Notes: generated by a model not told the origin, from the letters alone. Shown: positions 46,546-55,862, numbered from the stretch's first letter. The stretch is 56,442 bases of DNA from Candidatus Burarchaeum australiense (GCA_902386535.1 CABMJK010000024.1:1-56442); one strand, 5' to 3'. Numbers and translations are program-made.

Positions 46546-47088
46546 ATGAAGACAGATATCCGAGTGGGCGAAGTGATGACCCGCGGAGTGGTGACGCTGG
46601 AAGCCGATGAGAGCGTCTACGAGGCAGCTAAGGCGATGAAGAAAAACGCCATCGGCTCCGTCGTGATAGTCCGCAAGGGCAAGGCCATAGGAATAATCAC
46701 CGAGCGAGACATCGTGCTAAAGGTCGTGATGACCGGCAAGAATGCGAAGAAAACGCAGGTCGGGACTGCGATGAGCCGCCCGCTCAAGACAACTACAGTA
46801 AGCAGCACATTAGCGGAGGTCGCGGAAAGGCTGAAGAATTTGCAAATCAAGCGCCTGCCGGTGGTGGACGAAAGGGGCCGCCTGGTCGGCATGATTACCG
46901 ATGATGACTTGGTCAGGATATATCCGGGACTGATAGATGTGTTGCTTGAGGAGGCAGAGATACAAAAATTTGGGAAAAACGAGGAATTCACTGGAACGTG
47001 CGAGAAGTGTGGCGTTTACTCAGAGGAGCTTGCCCGCGAAGGCAACAAGCTCCTGTGCGAAGAGTGCCGGGAAGAGGAAGAGGTTTAG
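46546..47088 (+). CDS. CBS-domain pair protein with C-terminal zinc ribbon
   Basis: VGEVMTRGVVTLEADESVYEAAKAMKKNAIGSVVIVRKGKAIGIITERDIV..., CEKCGVYSEELAREGNKLLCEEC; TATA gtttataag upstream. Confidence 0.88.
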   Translation: MKTDIRVGEVMTRGVVTLEADESVYEAAKAMKKNAIGSVVIVRKGKAIGIITERDIVLKVVMTGKNAKKTQVGTAMSRPLKTTTVSSTLAEVAERLKNLQIKRLPVVDERGRLVGMITDDDLVRIYPGLIDVLLEEAEIQKFGKNEEFTGTCEKCGVYSEELAREGNKLLCEECREEEEV

Positions 47089-47236
47089 GAAAAACGCAGG
47101 AATATAAAGCCCGGGCACCCTAAATCAGTTCGCTGTGCGTGGATGGCTGCGGGAGCACCAAGCGAGCGTTGAACGCCAGTCAACAGCGCACAGCACATTT
47201 ACGCTTTTTCCCGCGTTCCAAGGCATTCCTGATTGA

Positions 47237-47698
47237 GTGGTTACTGTGCGTGCAAAAAGCCCGGAGCAGGGCAGACTCGAAAGGAAGGAAAAGCTGCTCG
47301 CGCGCCTGCTGGAAAAACTGGACGAATCGGTGGTGATTGTAGAGGGGAAAAAAGACGTTAGGGCGCTGAGGAACATCGGCGTGAAGGGAAGGCTGGTGGA
47401 GGCGAGCGGAAGGGTGAAGGGAATCTGCTCTCGCCTGCGCGGAAGCGGCGGACGGGAGGGGGATGCTGCTTCGGGCCCCGGCACCGATGTGGAATCGGCC
47501 GTGATACTTACGGACAACGATGAGGCCGGCAGGGAGCTGGCAGAGATGCTCGCAAGCGAGCTGGAGGGGTGCGGAGTAAAACCCGACCTCCAGACCCGGC
47601 GGGATTTGAGGTATGTTCTCGGCTTCATGTGCGTGGAGGAAGTGCCCCGCAAGCTCGAGGAGTTCAGGGAGAAAGTCAGGATGAGAATCGGGATCTGA
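47237..47698 (+). CDS. Small TOPRIM-domain protein
   Basis: SVVIVEGKKDVRALRNIGV...AVILTDNDEAGRELAEML. Confidence 0.75.
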   Translation: MVTVRAKSPEQGRLERKEKLLARLLEKLDESVVIVEGKKDVRALRNIGVKGRLVEASGRVKGICSRLRGSGGREGDAASGPGTDVESAVILTDNDEAGRELAEMLASELEGCGVKPDLQTRRDLRYVLGFMCVEEVPRKLEEFREKVRMRIGI

Positions 47699-47747
47699 AG
47701 CAACCGTGATGTTTGAAAAAAAAATGAAATGGATTTGGGTGATTCAA

Positions 47748-48206
47748 ATGGGAAAAACATACATAGACACCGTGAAGTACGTGGTGCACGCTGACCTGGA
47801 AATCGGCGGCATGGTGGAGAAGCCAGACGTCGTGGGCGCTCTCTTCGGCCAGACCGAGGGCCTGCTGGGCGACGAGCTGGACCTGCGCGAACTCCAGAAG
47901 AACGGCAGGATAGGAAGGATAGAGGTGGACCTGCACCCGCGCGCAGGAAAGAGCCAGGGCAAGATTCAGCTGCCTTCGAGCCTGGACATGGTCGAGACAT
48001 GCATACTCGCCGCGGCGCTCGAGACCGTGGACCGCGTCGGGCCATACACGGCAGCGATAAAGGTCGAGAAAATAGAGGACACACGCAACGTCAAGAGGCG
48101 CACCGTCGTTGACAGGGCCAAGTTCCTGCTCAGAAACATGCTTACCACCGAGATACCCGAGAGCGGCGAGATAAGCGAGATGGTCAGGGAGGAGGTCAAG
48201 GTCTAG
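47748..48206 (+). CDS. dnaG: DnaG-type primase, N-terminal part (ends at in-frame TAG)
   Basis: MGKTYIDTVKYVVHADLEIGGMVEKPDVVGALFGQTEGLLGDELDLRELQKNGRIGRIEV. Confidence 0.88.
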   Translation: MGKTYIDTVKYVVHADLEIGGMVEKPDVVGALFGQTEGLLGDELDLRELQKNGRIGRIEVDLHPRAGKSQGKIQLPSSLDMVETCILAAALETVDRVGPYTAAIKVEKIEDTRNVKRRTVVDRAKFLLRNMLTTEIPESGEISEMVREEVKV

Positions 48207-48212
48207 GAAATC

Positions 48213-49163
48213 GTGGAATACGGGGTTGAGAAACTGCCCGCAGGACCTGGCGTGCAGACCTCCGAAGCCATCATCGTGGTGGAGGGAAGGGCCGACGTGC
48301 TGAACCTGCTCAAGAACAACATGGACAATGCGGTTGCGATTGGCGGGGCGAACGTGCCGAAGACTCTCGCAGGATTGTGCAAGCAGAAGGAGGTCACGCT
48401 CTTCCTGGATGGGGATCGGGGCGGGGACATCATACTGAAGGAGATAATGTCGGTAGCCGAAATAGACTACGTGGCCCGCGCGCCCGCAGGCAAGGAGGTC
48501 GAGGAGCTTTCGCGCAAGGAAATAATCAAGGCGCTGCGCTCCCGCGTGCCTGTTGAGCAGAGCGAGGGAGGCTCGAGCTCCGGTGGTGCTGGCGGCAGTG
48601 GAAGCCAGGCACCCAGGTATGAGCCCGAAAAGCCGCAGGGCACTTTCAGGAGCAGGGAACTCGTGAGGTCGGTTGGCGCATCTTCGCTTTCGCCGTCCCG
48701 GCCAGCCATGGCATCACAGTCGATGCCAACGCCGATATCCAGGCCGGCAATGCAGGCGCCCACGGGATATGCACCGCGCTCATCAATGGCTGCGCGACCG
48801 ATGATGCCGCAGCAGCCAATGGCAGCGCCTGCACCGAGCAGGCCGGCGGCGAGCCAGCCAGAGGTCGAACTGCCGATGCCGGCAGTGCCTGAAGAGCTCT
48901 ATTCAAGCCTTTCCGAGTTGGAGAATACCGCAAGGGCGAAGCTCTATGACAAGGCTGGCGCGCTGAAAAGCGAGATTCTCGTGAAGGACATCCTGCCGTC
49001 CATAGAGGCCGGCAGTGACGTGCACGCAGTCGTGTTCGACGGCGTGGTCACGCAGAGGCTCGTGGACCTGGCCGCCAAGAAGGGCATCAGAATCCTGCTT
49101 GGCGTGAAGGTGGGCAACATATTCAACAGGCCCTCGGGCATGTTCATAGGCGGAAAGAAGTAG
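48213..49163 (+). CDS. dnaG: DnaG-type primase, TOPRIM and C-terminal part (same frame, after TAG)
   Basis: EIVEYGVEKLPAGPGVQTSEAIIVVEGRADVLNLLKNNMDNAVAIGGANVP...LFLDGDRGGDIILKE. Confidence 0.85.
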   Translation: MEYGVEKLPAGPGVQTSEAIIVVEGRADVLNLLKNNMDNAVAIGGANVPKTLAGLCKQKEVTLFLDGDRGGDIILKEIMSVAEIDYVARAPAGKEVEELSRKEIIKALRSRVPVEQSEGGSSSGGAGGSGSQAPRYEPEKPQGTFRSRELVRSVGASSLSPSRPAMASQSMPTPISRPAMQAPTGYAPRSSMAARPMMPQQPMAAPAPSRPAASQPEVELPMPAVPEELYSSLSELENTARAKLYDKAGALKSEILVKDILPSIEAGSDVHAVVFDGVVTQRLVDLAAKKGIRILLGVKVGNIFNRPSGMFIGGKK

Positions 49164-49216
49164 GGGTGCACTCCGGGAAGAAGGACAGGGGCGCCCTGCA
49201 CTTGCTCAAGGCGAGG

Positions 49217-49987
49217 TCAGGGAGCCAGCACGGGCGGCATCTTCCGCTTGTGCTCGCTTCTCCCGAGCATTTCAGCCACCCGCGCGACCAGCTGCGCATT
49301 GCGCACCTTCTTTGCCACGAGCGCGGGCTTCATTTTCTTGTCCACCAGCAGGCGCAGTATTTCGTCTATCTTTTCATAGCCCGCGCCGAGCTCGCCCTCC
49401 GCGGTCTGGCCATGCCAGAGCGATGGCGAGGAGGGCTTGATGATCACCTGCTGGGGCACGCCAAGGCTGCGGGCGAGCTCGCGCACCTCAGTCTTGTAGA
49501 GCGAACCGATGGGCAGGAGGTCGCAGGCGCCATCCCCGTATTTCGTGAAATAGCCCAGCAGGAGTTCGCTCCTGTCGCCGGTGCCGACGACCAGGGCGCG
49601 CCTTCTCGCCGCAAGGTTGTAGAGCACCACGGCGCGGAGCCGGGCGGTTATGTTGCCGTTCGTCAGGTCATCCTGGGGCACGAGCCCAGGGCCGTGGAGG
49701 CGGACGCTCATGGAATGCGCCAGGTCCGAGATGTCGAATTGGTAATGGTCGATGCCGAGCGAGCGGGCCACCACGTGCGCATGCTCGCGGTCGAGCCTGC
49801 CCGAGGCATGGGAGGGCAGGAGCACGCCGATGACGCGGTGCTCGCCGAGCGCCTGCACGAGCAGGTAGGCCGTGGTCGAGGAGTCGAGGCCGCCGCTCAG
49901 GCCGATGACTGCGTTCTCGAGCCTGGCTGCGGCGAAATAGTCCGCCGTCTTCTTGGAAAGTTTTTTCGCGAGTTCGGAATAATTCAT
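49217..49987 (-). CDS. nadE: NAD+ synthetase
   Basis: NAVIGLSGGLDSSTTAYLLVQALG (SGGxDS), VVGTGDRSELLLGYFTKYGDGACDLLPIGSLYKTEVREL. Confidence 0.94.
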   Translation of the reverse strand: MNYSELAKKLSKKTADYFAAARLENAVIGLSGGLDSSTTAYLLVQALGEHRVIGVLLPSHASGRLDREHAHVVARSLGIDHYQFDISDLAHSMSVRLHGPGLVPQDDLTNGNITARLRAVVLYNLAARRRALVVGTGDRSELLLGYFTKYGDGACDLLPIGSLYKTEVRELARSLGVPQQVIIKPSSPSLWHGQTAEGELGAGYEKIDEILRLLVDKKMKPALVAKKVRNAQLVARVAEMLGRSEHKRKMPPVLAP

Positions 49988-50023
49988 TTGATCGCCTTGC
50001 CACCGGAGTTCATCGCAGTCTTC

Positions 50024-50899
50024 TCATCTGAGTTCGTCTATGCGCCTACCGTGCTTCAGCACAACGTTTTGGAGCCTTATGAACCTTCCGGCGCACACGA
50101 CGTTCAGGTAACGTTCGCGCTCGGCTGCCGGCAGCCGCATCGCATCCCCCCAGACGGTCCTGCCGGCCGAGAAACCGCTGGCGCCGCCCTTGCACGCGAT
50201 CTCGAGCTGCCAGAGGAACTGCAGGAAATCGGATTGGTCGGTCAGCAGGAACCAGGGGATGCGGATGGCGTCGCTGAGGCGCTTGCACGCCATTGCCGCA
50301 GGCGCTTCCTCGATGGAATTGGTCGGGAACTGGAGGCCGAGCGCGTCGCAGTAGGGCGAAAGGTCGCGCGCAGAGCCCAGCACCGCGCCTTCCCACATGG
50401 GGAGCGGAATCTCGTAGTGCTTTACCTCGAGAACCAGCGGGATGCCGGCTGCAAGGCAGGACTTCCGCACGACCTTCAGGAGCTCGAGCTGCCTGGCCGT
50501 GGAATCGTGGTAGCGCGGGTTGTAGTAGAGCAGCAGCTTGACCGCGGCTGCGCCTGCCTTCCGCGCCTTGAGGGGCGTGGCGTGCGGGTCGGGTTCGTTT
50601 ACGCGCTCGCCCGCGCGGTCTGAAAAGCCCGACTTCTCGAGCGCCGCCAGAAGCGCGCTGTTCTGGGCCAGCGCACCGGATTTTCTGCAGATGATGGCGG
50701 AATCGTAATCGAGCAGCGTGGCGCTGGCAAAAGGCGAGATTGCCTTGACTATCGCGCACTTCGCGGCCAGGAGCGCTGAAGCGGAAACCGATGCTGGCTT
50801 GGCGGGGTTGAGCATAAGGCGCAAGGAGGTACGGTGGTCGGCAGCAAGGAGTGTGAGCAGGCCGTCCTGGGCTATGCCGAAAATGCTCAGTTCGCTCAT
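50024..50899 (-). CDS. Class I aldolase, tagatose-1,6-bisphosphate aldolase (LacD)-like
   Basis: LLTLLAADHRTSLR, ATLLDYDSA, AAAVKLLLYYNP, IPLVLEVKHYE, GGASGFSAGRTVWGDAM. Confidence 0.8.
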   Translation of the reverse strand: MSELSIFGIAQDGLLTLLAADHRTSLRLMLNPAKPASVSASALLAAKCAIVKAISPFASATLLDYDSAIICRKSGALAQNSALLAALEKSGFSDRAGERVNEPDPHATPLKARKAGAAAVKLLLYYNPRYHDSTARQLELLKVVRKSCLAAGIPLVLEVKHYEIPLPMWEGAVLGSARDLSPYCDALGLQFPTNSIEEAPAAMACKRLSDAIRIPWFLLTDQSDFLQFLWQLEIACKGGASGFSAGRTVWGDAMRLPAAERERYLNVVCAGRFIRLQNVVLKHGRRIDELR

Positions 50900-50988
50900 T
50901 TGCTCACCCGGCGCAGCCATCGGAGCCTGCGCTGCCATCGCGCGTTTCCGTCGCCATCAGCCTGCATCGCCATCGCTCATTTCCATCA

Positions 50989-52290
50989 TCACCGCACAGT
51001 AAACGTTTCGCCGGTTTTCGGTATCCTGACGTCATATTTGCCCAGCGCGTCGCGGAGTTCCGCGAGCTTGGGCTTTTCGCCGTGTATCAGGAAGACACGC
51101 TTCAGGCCCTTTGTGGTGCGCGCCAGCTGCACCAGGCCGGAATGGTCGCAGTGCGCGCTGAGGTCGAATTTCTTGACTTCCAGATTTATCTTGACCTTCT
51201 CGCCGTCCAGCTCGACCTCCCGCTCTCCGTCGATTATGCGTCTTCCGGGAGTCCCTTCGCTCTGGTAGCCCACGAATGCGAGCAGGCTGTTGCGGTCCTT
51301 TGCAAGCGCCTTGAGGTAGATGTGCGCAGGCCCGCCCGTGAGCATGCCCGAGGTCGAGACTATGATGGCCTGCTCGTTCAGCACGTCTGCGCGCGAGCGC
51401 GTCTTGGGCACGTGGAAGTGCCTGCTCTGGAACGGGTCCTGGCCGCTGTGCAGCACTCGGCGCCGCACTTCGGGCTTGGCGAAATCCAGGTTCTGGCGGT
51501 AGATTTTATTGGCCTTGAGAATCATGCCGTCCACGAAAATCGGCACCGGGCTGAGAGCGCCGCTGGTCATGTGCTGCTCGAGAATGAAGAGCACCTCCTG
51601 CGCGCGGCCGACCGCGAAGGAGGGTATGAGCACCGAGCCGCCCTTGATGAGCGTTGTCTCTATCGAGTCGATGAGGTCCTTCACCACGTCCTTGAGCGGC
51701 TTGTGGCTGTCCTTCGCACCGCCATAGGTGCTTTCCATTATCAAAGTCTCGGCCCTGAGGCCCTGGTGGCACGGCTCGAGGAGCCGCGAGACGCGGTTGT
51801 TCACGTCGCCGGTATAGAGAACGCGCTGGCGCCCGTGCACGAGCACCAAGCCGGAGCCGAGAATGTGGCCCGAATTGTGGAATGAGAATTTCATGTCCTG
51901 GCCCTGAATCTGGTTGAAGTGCAGGGGCCGGCAGAAGCCCAGGACCCGCTTTATGTCGTCGGGCGTGAACAGGTTGCTAAGCCGCTGGTAATCCGCGAGC
52001 AGGAGGCTCATCAGATCCATAGTGGGTTTTGTGGCGTAAATCGGGGCGCGGCAGTGCTTGGCCCTGGAGTAAAGCGTGGGCAGGTAGCCGATGTGGTCGA
52101 GGTGCGCGTGGGAGATGGCTATTTGCGCGTAGGAGCGGGCGTCTGCATCCGGGATTTCCGGGTTGCGGGCCGCCGGAGTCTCGGCGCCCACGTTCACCCC
52201 GCAGTCCAGCAGAAGCGAGGCGCGGCCGTCCCTGAGGCCTATGCAATTGCGCCCGACCTCGCCTGCGCCGCCGTAGAAGGCGATTTCCAT
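50989..52290 (-). CDS. Beta-CASP metallo-beta-lactamase-fold ribonuclease (aCPSF2/RNase J-like)
   Basis: ISHAHLDHIGYLPTLY (HxHxDH), NSGHILGSG, YTGDVN, LIPSFAVGRAQEVLFIL. Confidence 0.9.
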   Translation of the reverse strand: MEIAFYGGAGEVGRNCIGLRDGRASLLLDCGVNVGAETPAARNPEIPDADARSYAQIAISHAHLDHIGYLPTLYSRAKHCRAPIYATKPTMDLMSLLLADYQRLSNLFTPDDIKRVLGFCRPLHFNQIQGQDMKFSFHNSGHILGSGLVLVHGRQRVLYTGDVNNRVSRLLEPCHQGLRAETLIMESTYGGAKDSHKPLKDVVKDLIDSIETTLIKGGSVLIPSFAVGRAQEVLFILEQHMTSGALSPVPIFVDGMILKANKIYRQNLDFAKPEVRRRVLHSGQDPFQSRHFHVPKTRSRADVLNEQAIIVSTSGMLTGGPAHIYLKALAKDRNSLLAFVGYQSEGTPGRRIIDGEREVELDGEKVKINLEVKKFDLSAHCDHSGLVQLARTTKGLKRVFLIHGEKPKLAELRDALGKYDVRIPKTGETFTVR

Positions 52291-52356
52291 GCACGGATTT
52301 CGCACGCAGGCTTTTTAACCCTCGCCCGCGATAACTACGACGTGGTTGACCTCAAG

Positions 52357-53100
52357 ATGCCCTCCATGCCTTTCGGCAAGAAAAAGGCGGGAAAGGGAAA
52401 GGAGGAGGCAGGGGGCAGGAAGGCAGGCGGCGCTGAAGCGACCGGCAGTGCGGCCATTGCCGCCCGGGCGGCTCAGGCTGCCTCAGCTGCCCAGACCGCG
52501 CCGGAGCCGAGCGAGGCCGAAGTCGAACTTGGGACGCTCAGGCGCAGGGTTGCTCTTTATCGGAGAATTCTTGAGCGCTACCGCGAGATGATTGAGAAGG
52601 CGGAGACGAAAACTGTCACCGAGCTCCGCACGCTCATCGTGCCCGACGACCCCGAGGTCGTGAAGCTGAGGGACGAGATTCTCGAGGCCTTCAGGCCCTA
52701 CATCTACCAGCAGCACTTTGAGGCAGCTGCCCACAAGGCATATGAGTTCGTGCTCGGCGAGGTCGCGAACGAGGAGCTGCCGGTCGACTACTGGCTCGAG
52801 CCGCGGGACATCATCGAGCTCCGCTCTGCGGACGAGATGGACAAGGCCGTGCTGCTCTGCTCGCTGCTGCGCTCGCTCGAGTGCGAGTCGGCCAAGGTCG
52901 TGGTCGAGAGCAACGGCGAGAGGCACGTGTTCGTGGGCTTCGAGGTCGGGGGCAGATACGTGCTGATGGACCCGGCGCACAAGAAGGTCGTGGAGGGCGT
53001 GCGCGAGGACGTGCTGATGAGGATGTTCGGGGGCGGAAGGAAGAACGTTTACGAGTTCAATGACAAGGAGTATGACGAGATTGTGGGTGGGGAAGAATAG
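52357..53100 (+). CDS. Transglutaminase-like domain protein
   Basis: DYWLEPRDIIELRSADEMDKAVLLCSLLRSLECESAKVVVESNGERHVFVGFEVGGRYVLMDPAHK; Ala/Gly/Lys-rich N terminus. Confidence 0.65.
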   Translation: MPSMPFGKKKAGKGKEEAGGRKAGGAEATGSAAIAARAAQAASAAQTAPEPSEAEVELGTLRRRVALYRRILERYREMIEKAETKTVTELRTLIVPDDPEVVKLRDEILEAFRPYIYQQHFEAAAHKAYEFVLGEVANEELPVDYWLEPRDIIELRSADEMDKAVLLCSLLRSLECESAKVVVESNGERHVFVGFEVGGRYVLMDPAHKKVVEGVREDVLMRMFGGGRKNVYEFNDKEYDEIVGGEE

Positions 53101-53221
53101 TTGGGAAGGGCGCGGACGAGCGTGCCGGGATTGCGGGTGGAGAGGAGTAAAGGCAGGCGCATGCGTTTTTTAACTTAAGCCCTCATAATAGGCATCTCTA
53201 AAGCTTACGCGTGGTGATCTC

Positions 53222-53398
53222 ATGGTGGAAGACCTCAACAGGTTCGAGAAGGCAAGGCTCATCGGAGCCAGGGCGCTGCAGCTCGCCATGGGCGCGCCTC
53301 CGCTTATTGAAGTGAAGGACCTCACCAACCCCGTGAACATCGCCTTCGAGGAGTTTGACAAGGGCGTCATACCTCTCGTGGTTCTCAGGGATGCCTGA
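53222..53398 (+). CDS. rpoK: DNA-directed RNA polymerase subunit K (RpoK/omega/Rpb6)
   Basis: Manual 58-aa translation MVEDLNRFEKARLIGARALQLAMGAPPLIEVKDLTNPVNIAFEEFDKGVIPLVVLRDA*. Confidence 0.92.
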   Translation: MVEDLNRFEKARLIGARALQLAMGAPPLIEVKDLTNPVNIAFEEFDKGVIPLVVLRDA

Positions 53399-53451
53399 GT
53401 CCAGACCAAGGGAGAAGCTCGCGCGGTGCGGGTGGAAAACGACTGCCCCAG

Positions 53452-54126
53452 CTACGGCTGATTAGCGAGTTCGAAAGGTGCCGAGACCAGTTTGATGTGG
53501 AACGGCGGGGAGTCGGAAGCCAGCAGCACGCGCTTCTGGGCGTCGACCCAGAGCATGAATTCGAGGGAGTCGGAAGCAGCGCCGTTTATCACGCGCACTG
53601 AAGTCGCGCGCACCTTGAACGCGTCCCGGCCCCGGAAAGTCCCCCGGCCGACGACCGTAACCGTGACGTTGGTCACGTCCTCCATCTCGACCGGTTTTGG
53701 ATAGACTATGCGGGATGCCGAGCCCCAGCTGAAATTGTCGTGCAGCGAGAGCATCCAGGGCTGGAAGAAGTCCACGGTCAGGCCCGAGTCCTGCGCCTGG
53801 CCGGTGCGCAGGTCTATGCAGATGGATGCGGCTTCTGGCGCGTCCTCGCCCGTGGCCGTGGCGCTCACCCGCATGCAATTGCCGGCGAGGCCGAGGACGC
53901 TGTAGGTTGCATTCGAAGGCTTGCCGCCAAGGTCATATTCGTAAACATAGGTCTCGCCTGGAAGAAGCTGAAGCTGGACGTTGGGGGAGAGCGGGCGGGC
54001 GGTGTAGTTCAGGGAAACCTTGGAAAGGTCGAGCGGCGTTGAGAAGAAAGCTATCACGATTATGAAGAAGGCGAGGATGGGCACCACGTACCAGAGGATG
54101 GTTGAACGCGAAATGTGCAGGGCCAT
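53452..54126 (-). CDS. Hypothetical membrane-anchored extracytoplasmic protein
   Basis: Single N-terminal TM IVLWYVVPILAFFIIVIAFF-like segment then beta-rich domain; no family recognised. Confidence 0.6.
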   Translation of the reverse strand: MALHISRSTILWYVVPILAFFIIVIAFFSTPLDLSKVSLNYTARPLSPNVQLQLLPGETYVYEYDLGGKPSNATYSVLGLAGNCMRVSATATGEDAPEAASICIDLRTGQAQDSGLTVDFFQPWMLSLHDNFSWGSASRIVYPKPVEMEDVTNVTVTVVGRGTFRGRDAFKVRATSVRVINGAASDSLEFMLWVDAQKRVLLASDSPPFHIKLVSAPFELANQP

Positions 54127-54135
54127 GGCTTTGGA

Positions 54136-54213
54136 ATGGGCGCGAAGATTTTAATTGGTTCGCGAGGGAGAGAACGATGGGCGGACGGGCGGGACGAAGA
54201 GTTTAATTGGTTC
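54136..54213. repeat. Imperfect tandem duplication of promoter-like sequence
   Basis: gaagattttaattggttc (54144-54161) and gaagagtttaattggttc (54196-54213), offset 52 nt. Confidence 0.75.
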
Positions 54214-54250
54214 TTTGGATTGTAATTTTGATAAATGCGGGGCAGTATGA

Positions 54251-54634
54251 ATGGAGTCTGAAAAGGCACCGGACGTGCAGGAGCGGGTTTCGAGGCTGCT
54301 GGCTAGCGGAGAATTCCCGCACGTGAACGCCTACAGGCTTATTTGCATGCGCTCGCACGGGGCGAGCGCAAGGGCTTACGCGCGCATCTGGAGCATGCCC
54401 TCGATTTGGCAGAAGGCGCTGGACGTGGAGCCATTCTACGTCATCGAGGTGCTGGAACAGCACTTCGACAAGCTCGACGAGGAGCGGAAGGACAAGGTGA
54501 TGATTCACGAGCTGCTGCACATACCGAAGACCTTCAGCGGCGGGCTCGTGCCGCACAGGTGCTTCGGGAAGATAATCGATGAGAGGAGGGTGCGGGAGAT
54601 TTACGATAGGATACGGGCGGGCAGGAAATGGTAG
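54251..54634 (+). CDS. Predicted metallopeptidase-like protein (HELLH motif)
   Basis: KVMIHELLHIPKTFSGGLVPH. Confidence 0.72.
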   Translation: MESEKAPDVQERVSRLLASGEFPHVNAYRLICMRSHGASARAYARIWSMPSIWQKALDVEPFYVIEVLEQHFDKLDEERKDKVMIHELLHIPKTFSGGLVPHRCFGKIIDERRVREIYDRIRAGRKW

Positions 54635-54652
54635 GGGAAGGAAAGGCGCAAT

Positions 54653-55819
54653 TCAGCCGACCAATGCAGGCACCTTTTCCTTAAAAGAGTCGACATATTC
54701 TTTGCAGATGATGACGAACTTTTGCAGCATTTTGGGCCATGCGAACGCATCCTTTATTCGTTCAATCACGCTTTCTTCGATCCTTTCTCCGTTTTTGTGT
54801 ATAGCCTGTATCTTTTCAGCCACTTCACCGTTTTCAAATCCGGCAATGTCCACTATGAAACGTTGCAAGCCCAGCTGCCCAAATACCTCCGCAACGCCCA
54901 TCGTGGAGGTTATTACGGCGGGCGTCCCCGTGGCAACGGCCTCAAGCGGCACGTTCCCATAGGTCTCGAACCGCGAGGGACTGACCATCACACCGACCGT
55001 TTGGTAGAATTTCACTATGTCCTCCTGAGACATCGGAGGCACGAAGACCACGCCCGCGGCCGTCATTTGTGCGGCAATCTCAGCATCCTTTGGAGTCATG
55101 ACCGCCCTGACCGGCAGCCCGGTTGCGGAGGAGAGGTTTCCCAGATATTTGAAGTTCTTTATTGGATCCCACCGGCCCACGAAGCCGATTGAGAATTCCC
55201 TTGCCGGGTCGCGGTTCTCAGGCAATGAGAAAATTTCCGGCGGAACTCCGTTGAACACGACGTAGCTTCTGGGAAACTCGGAGCCCGCAAGCGCATGAAC
55301 CGTGTTTTTGGCGAGTGTTGAGGGGAAGATGTAGGCGCGGCTTTCGTCGAAGAAATCGCGCTCTATTTCGTGCAAGAGTTGCTTTAGCGGTTCCGGGTAG
55401 TGGACTATCTCCTGGCTGAGGATTCCCTGGTAGGAGTGAATTATGGGGATGCCTTCGCGTTCCGCGGCTTTCATAATGACCCACGGGAACCAATATGTGC
55501 CTCCGATGAGTGCGCAATCGGGCTGCTCCTCGCCGATGAGCCGCCGCATGTCTTCGACGATCGGTTCGAAACGCTCGTGAAACTGCCGTACGTTCTCAAG
55601 ACCGCCGTAAGCCCCGGTAAAAATGCCTTCGTTGACCTGATAGAAACGCGTGGAAACGTTGCCGTCAACGCTTTTCCCCGCTTCGAGGGCAGGACCTATG
55701 AGGGCCAGAGAGAGCCCCGGATGCACCGGAGAGGCATCGTTGGCGAATTTTCTCCAAGCGTCCTTCTGCCGCCCTATCCCGCCTTGGGGTGAAAATGCAG
55801 TATTGGATAAGACCCTCAT
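54653..55819 (-). CDS. Glycosyltransferase family 4
   Basis: IGFVGRWDPIKNFKYLGNL, VGVMVSPSRFETYGNVPLEAVATGTPAVITSTMGVAEV. Confidence 0.9.
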   Translation of the reverse strand: MRVLSNTAFSPQGGIGRQKDAWRKFANDASPVHPGLSLALIGPALEAGKSVDGNVSTRFYQVNEGIFTGAYGGLENVRQFHERFEPIVEDMRRLIGEEQPDCALIGGTYWFPWVIMKAAEREGIPIIHSYQGILSQEIVHYPEPLKQLLHEIERDFFDESRAYIFPSTLAKNTVHALAGSEFPRSYVVFNGVPPEIFSLPENRDPAREFSIGFVGRWDPIKNFKYLGNLSSATGLPVRAVMTPKDAEIAAQMTAAGVVFVPPMSQEDIVKFYQTVGVMVSPSRFETYGNVPLEAVATGTPAVITSTMGVAEVFGQLGLQRFIVDIAGFENGEVAEKIQAIHKNGERIEESVIERIKDAFAWPKMLQKFVIICKEYVDSFKEKVPALVG

Positions 55820-55862
55820 TACAGATATTTACACGGGAAGATAATAAAAAGATAGCCCCGGG

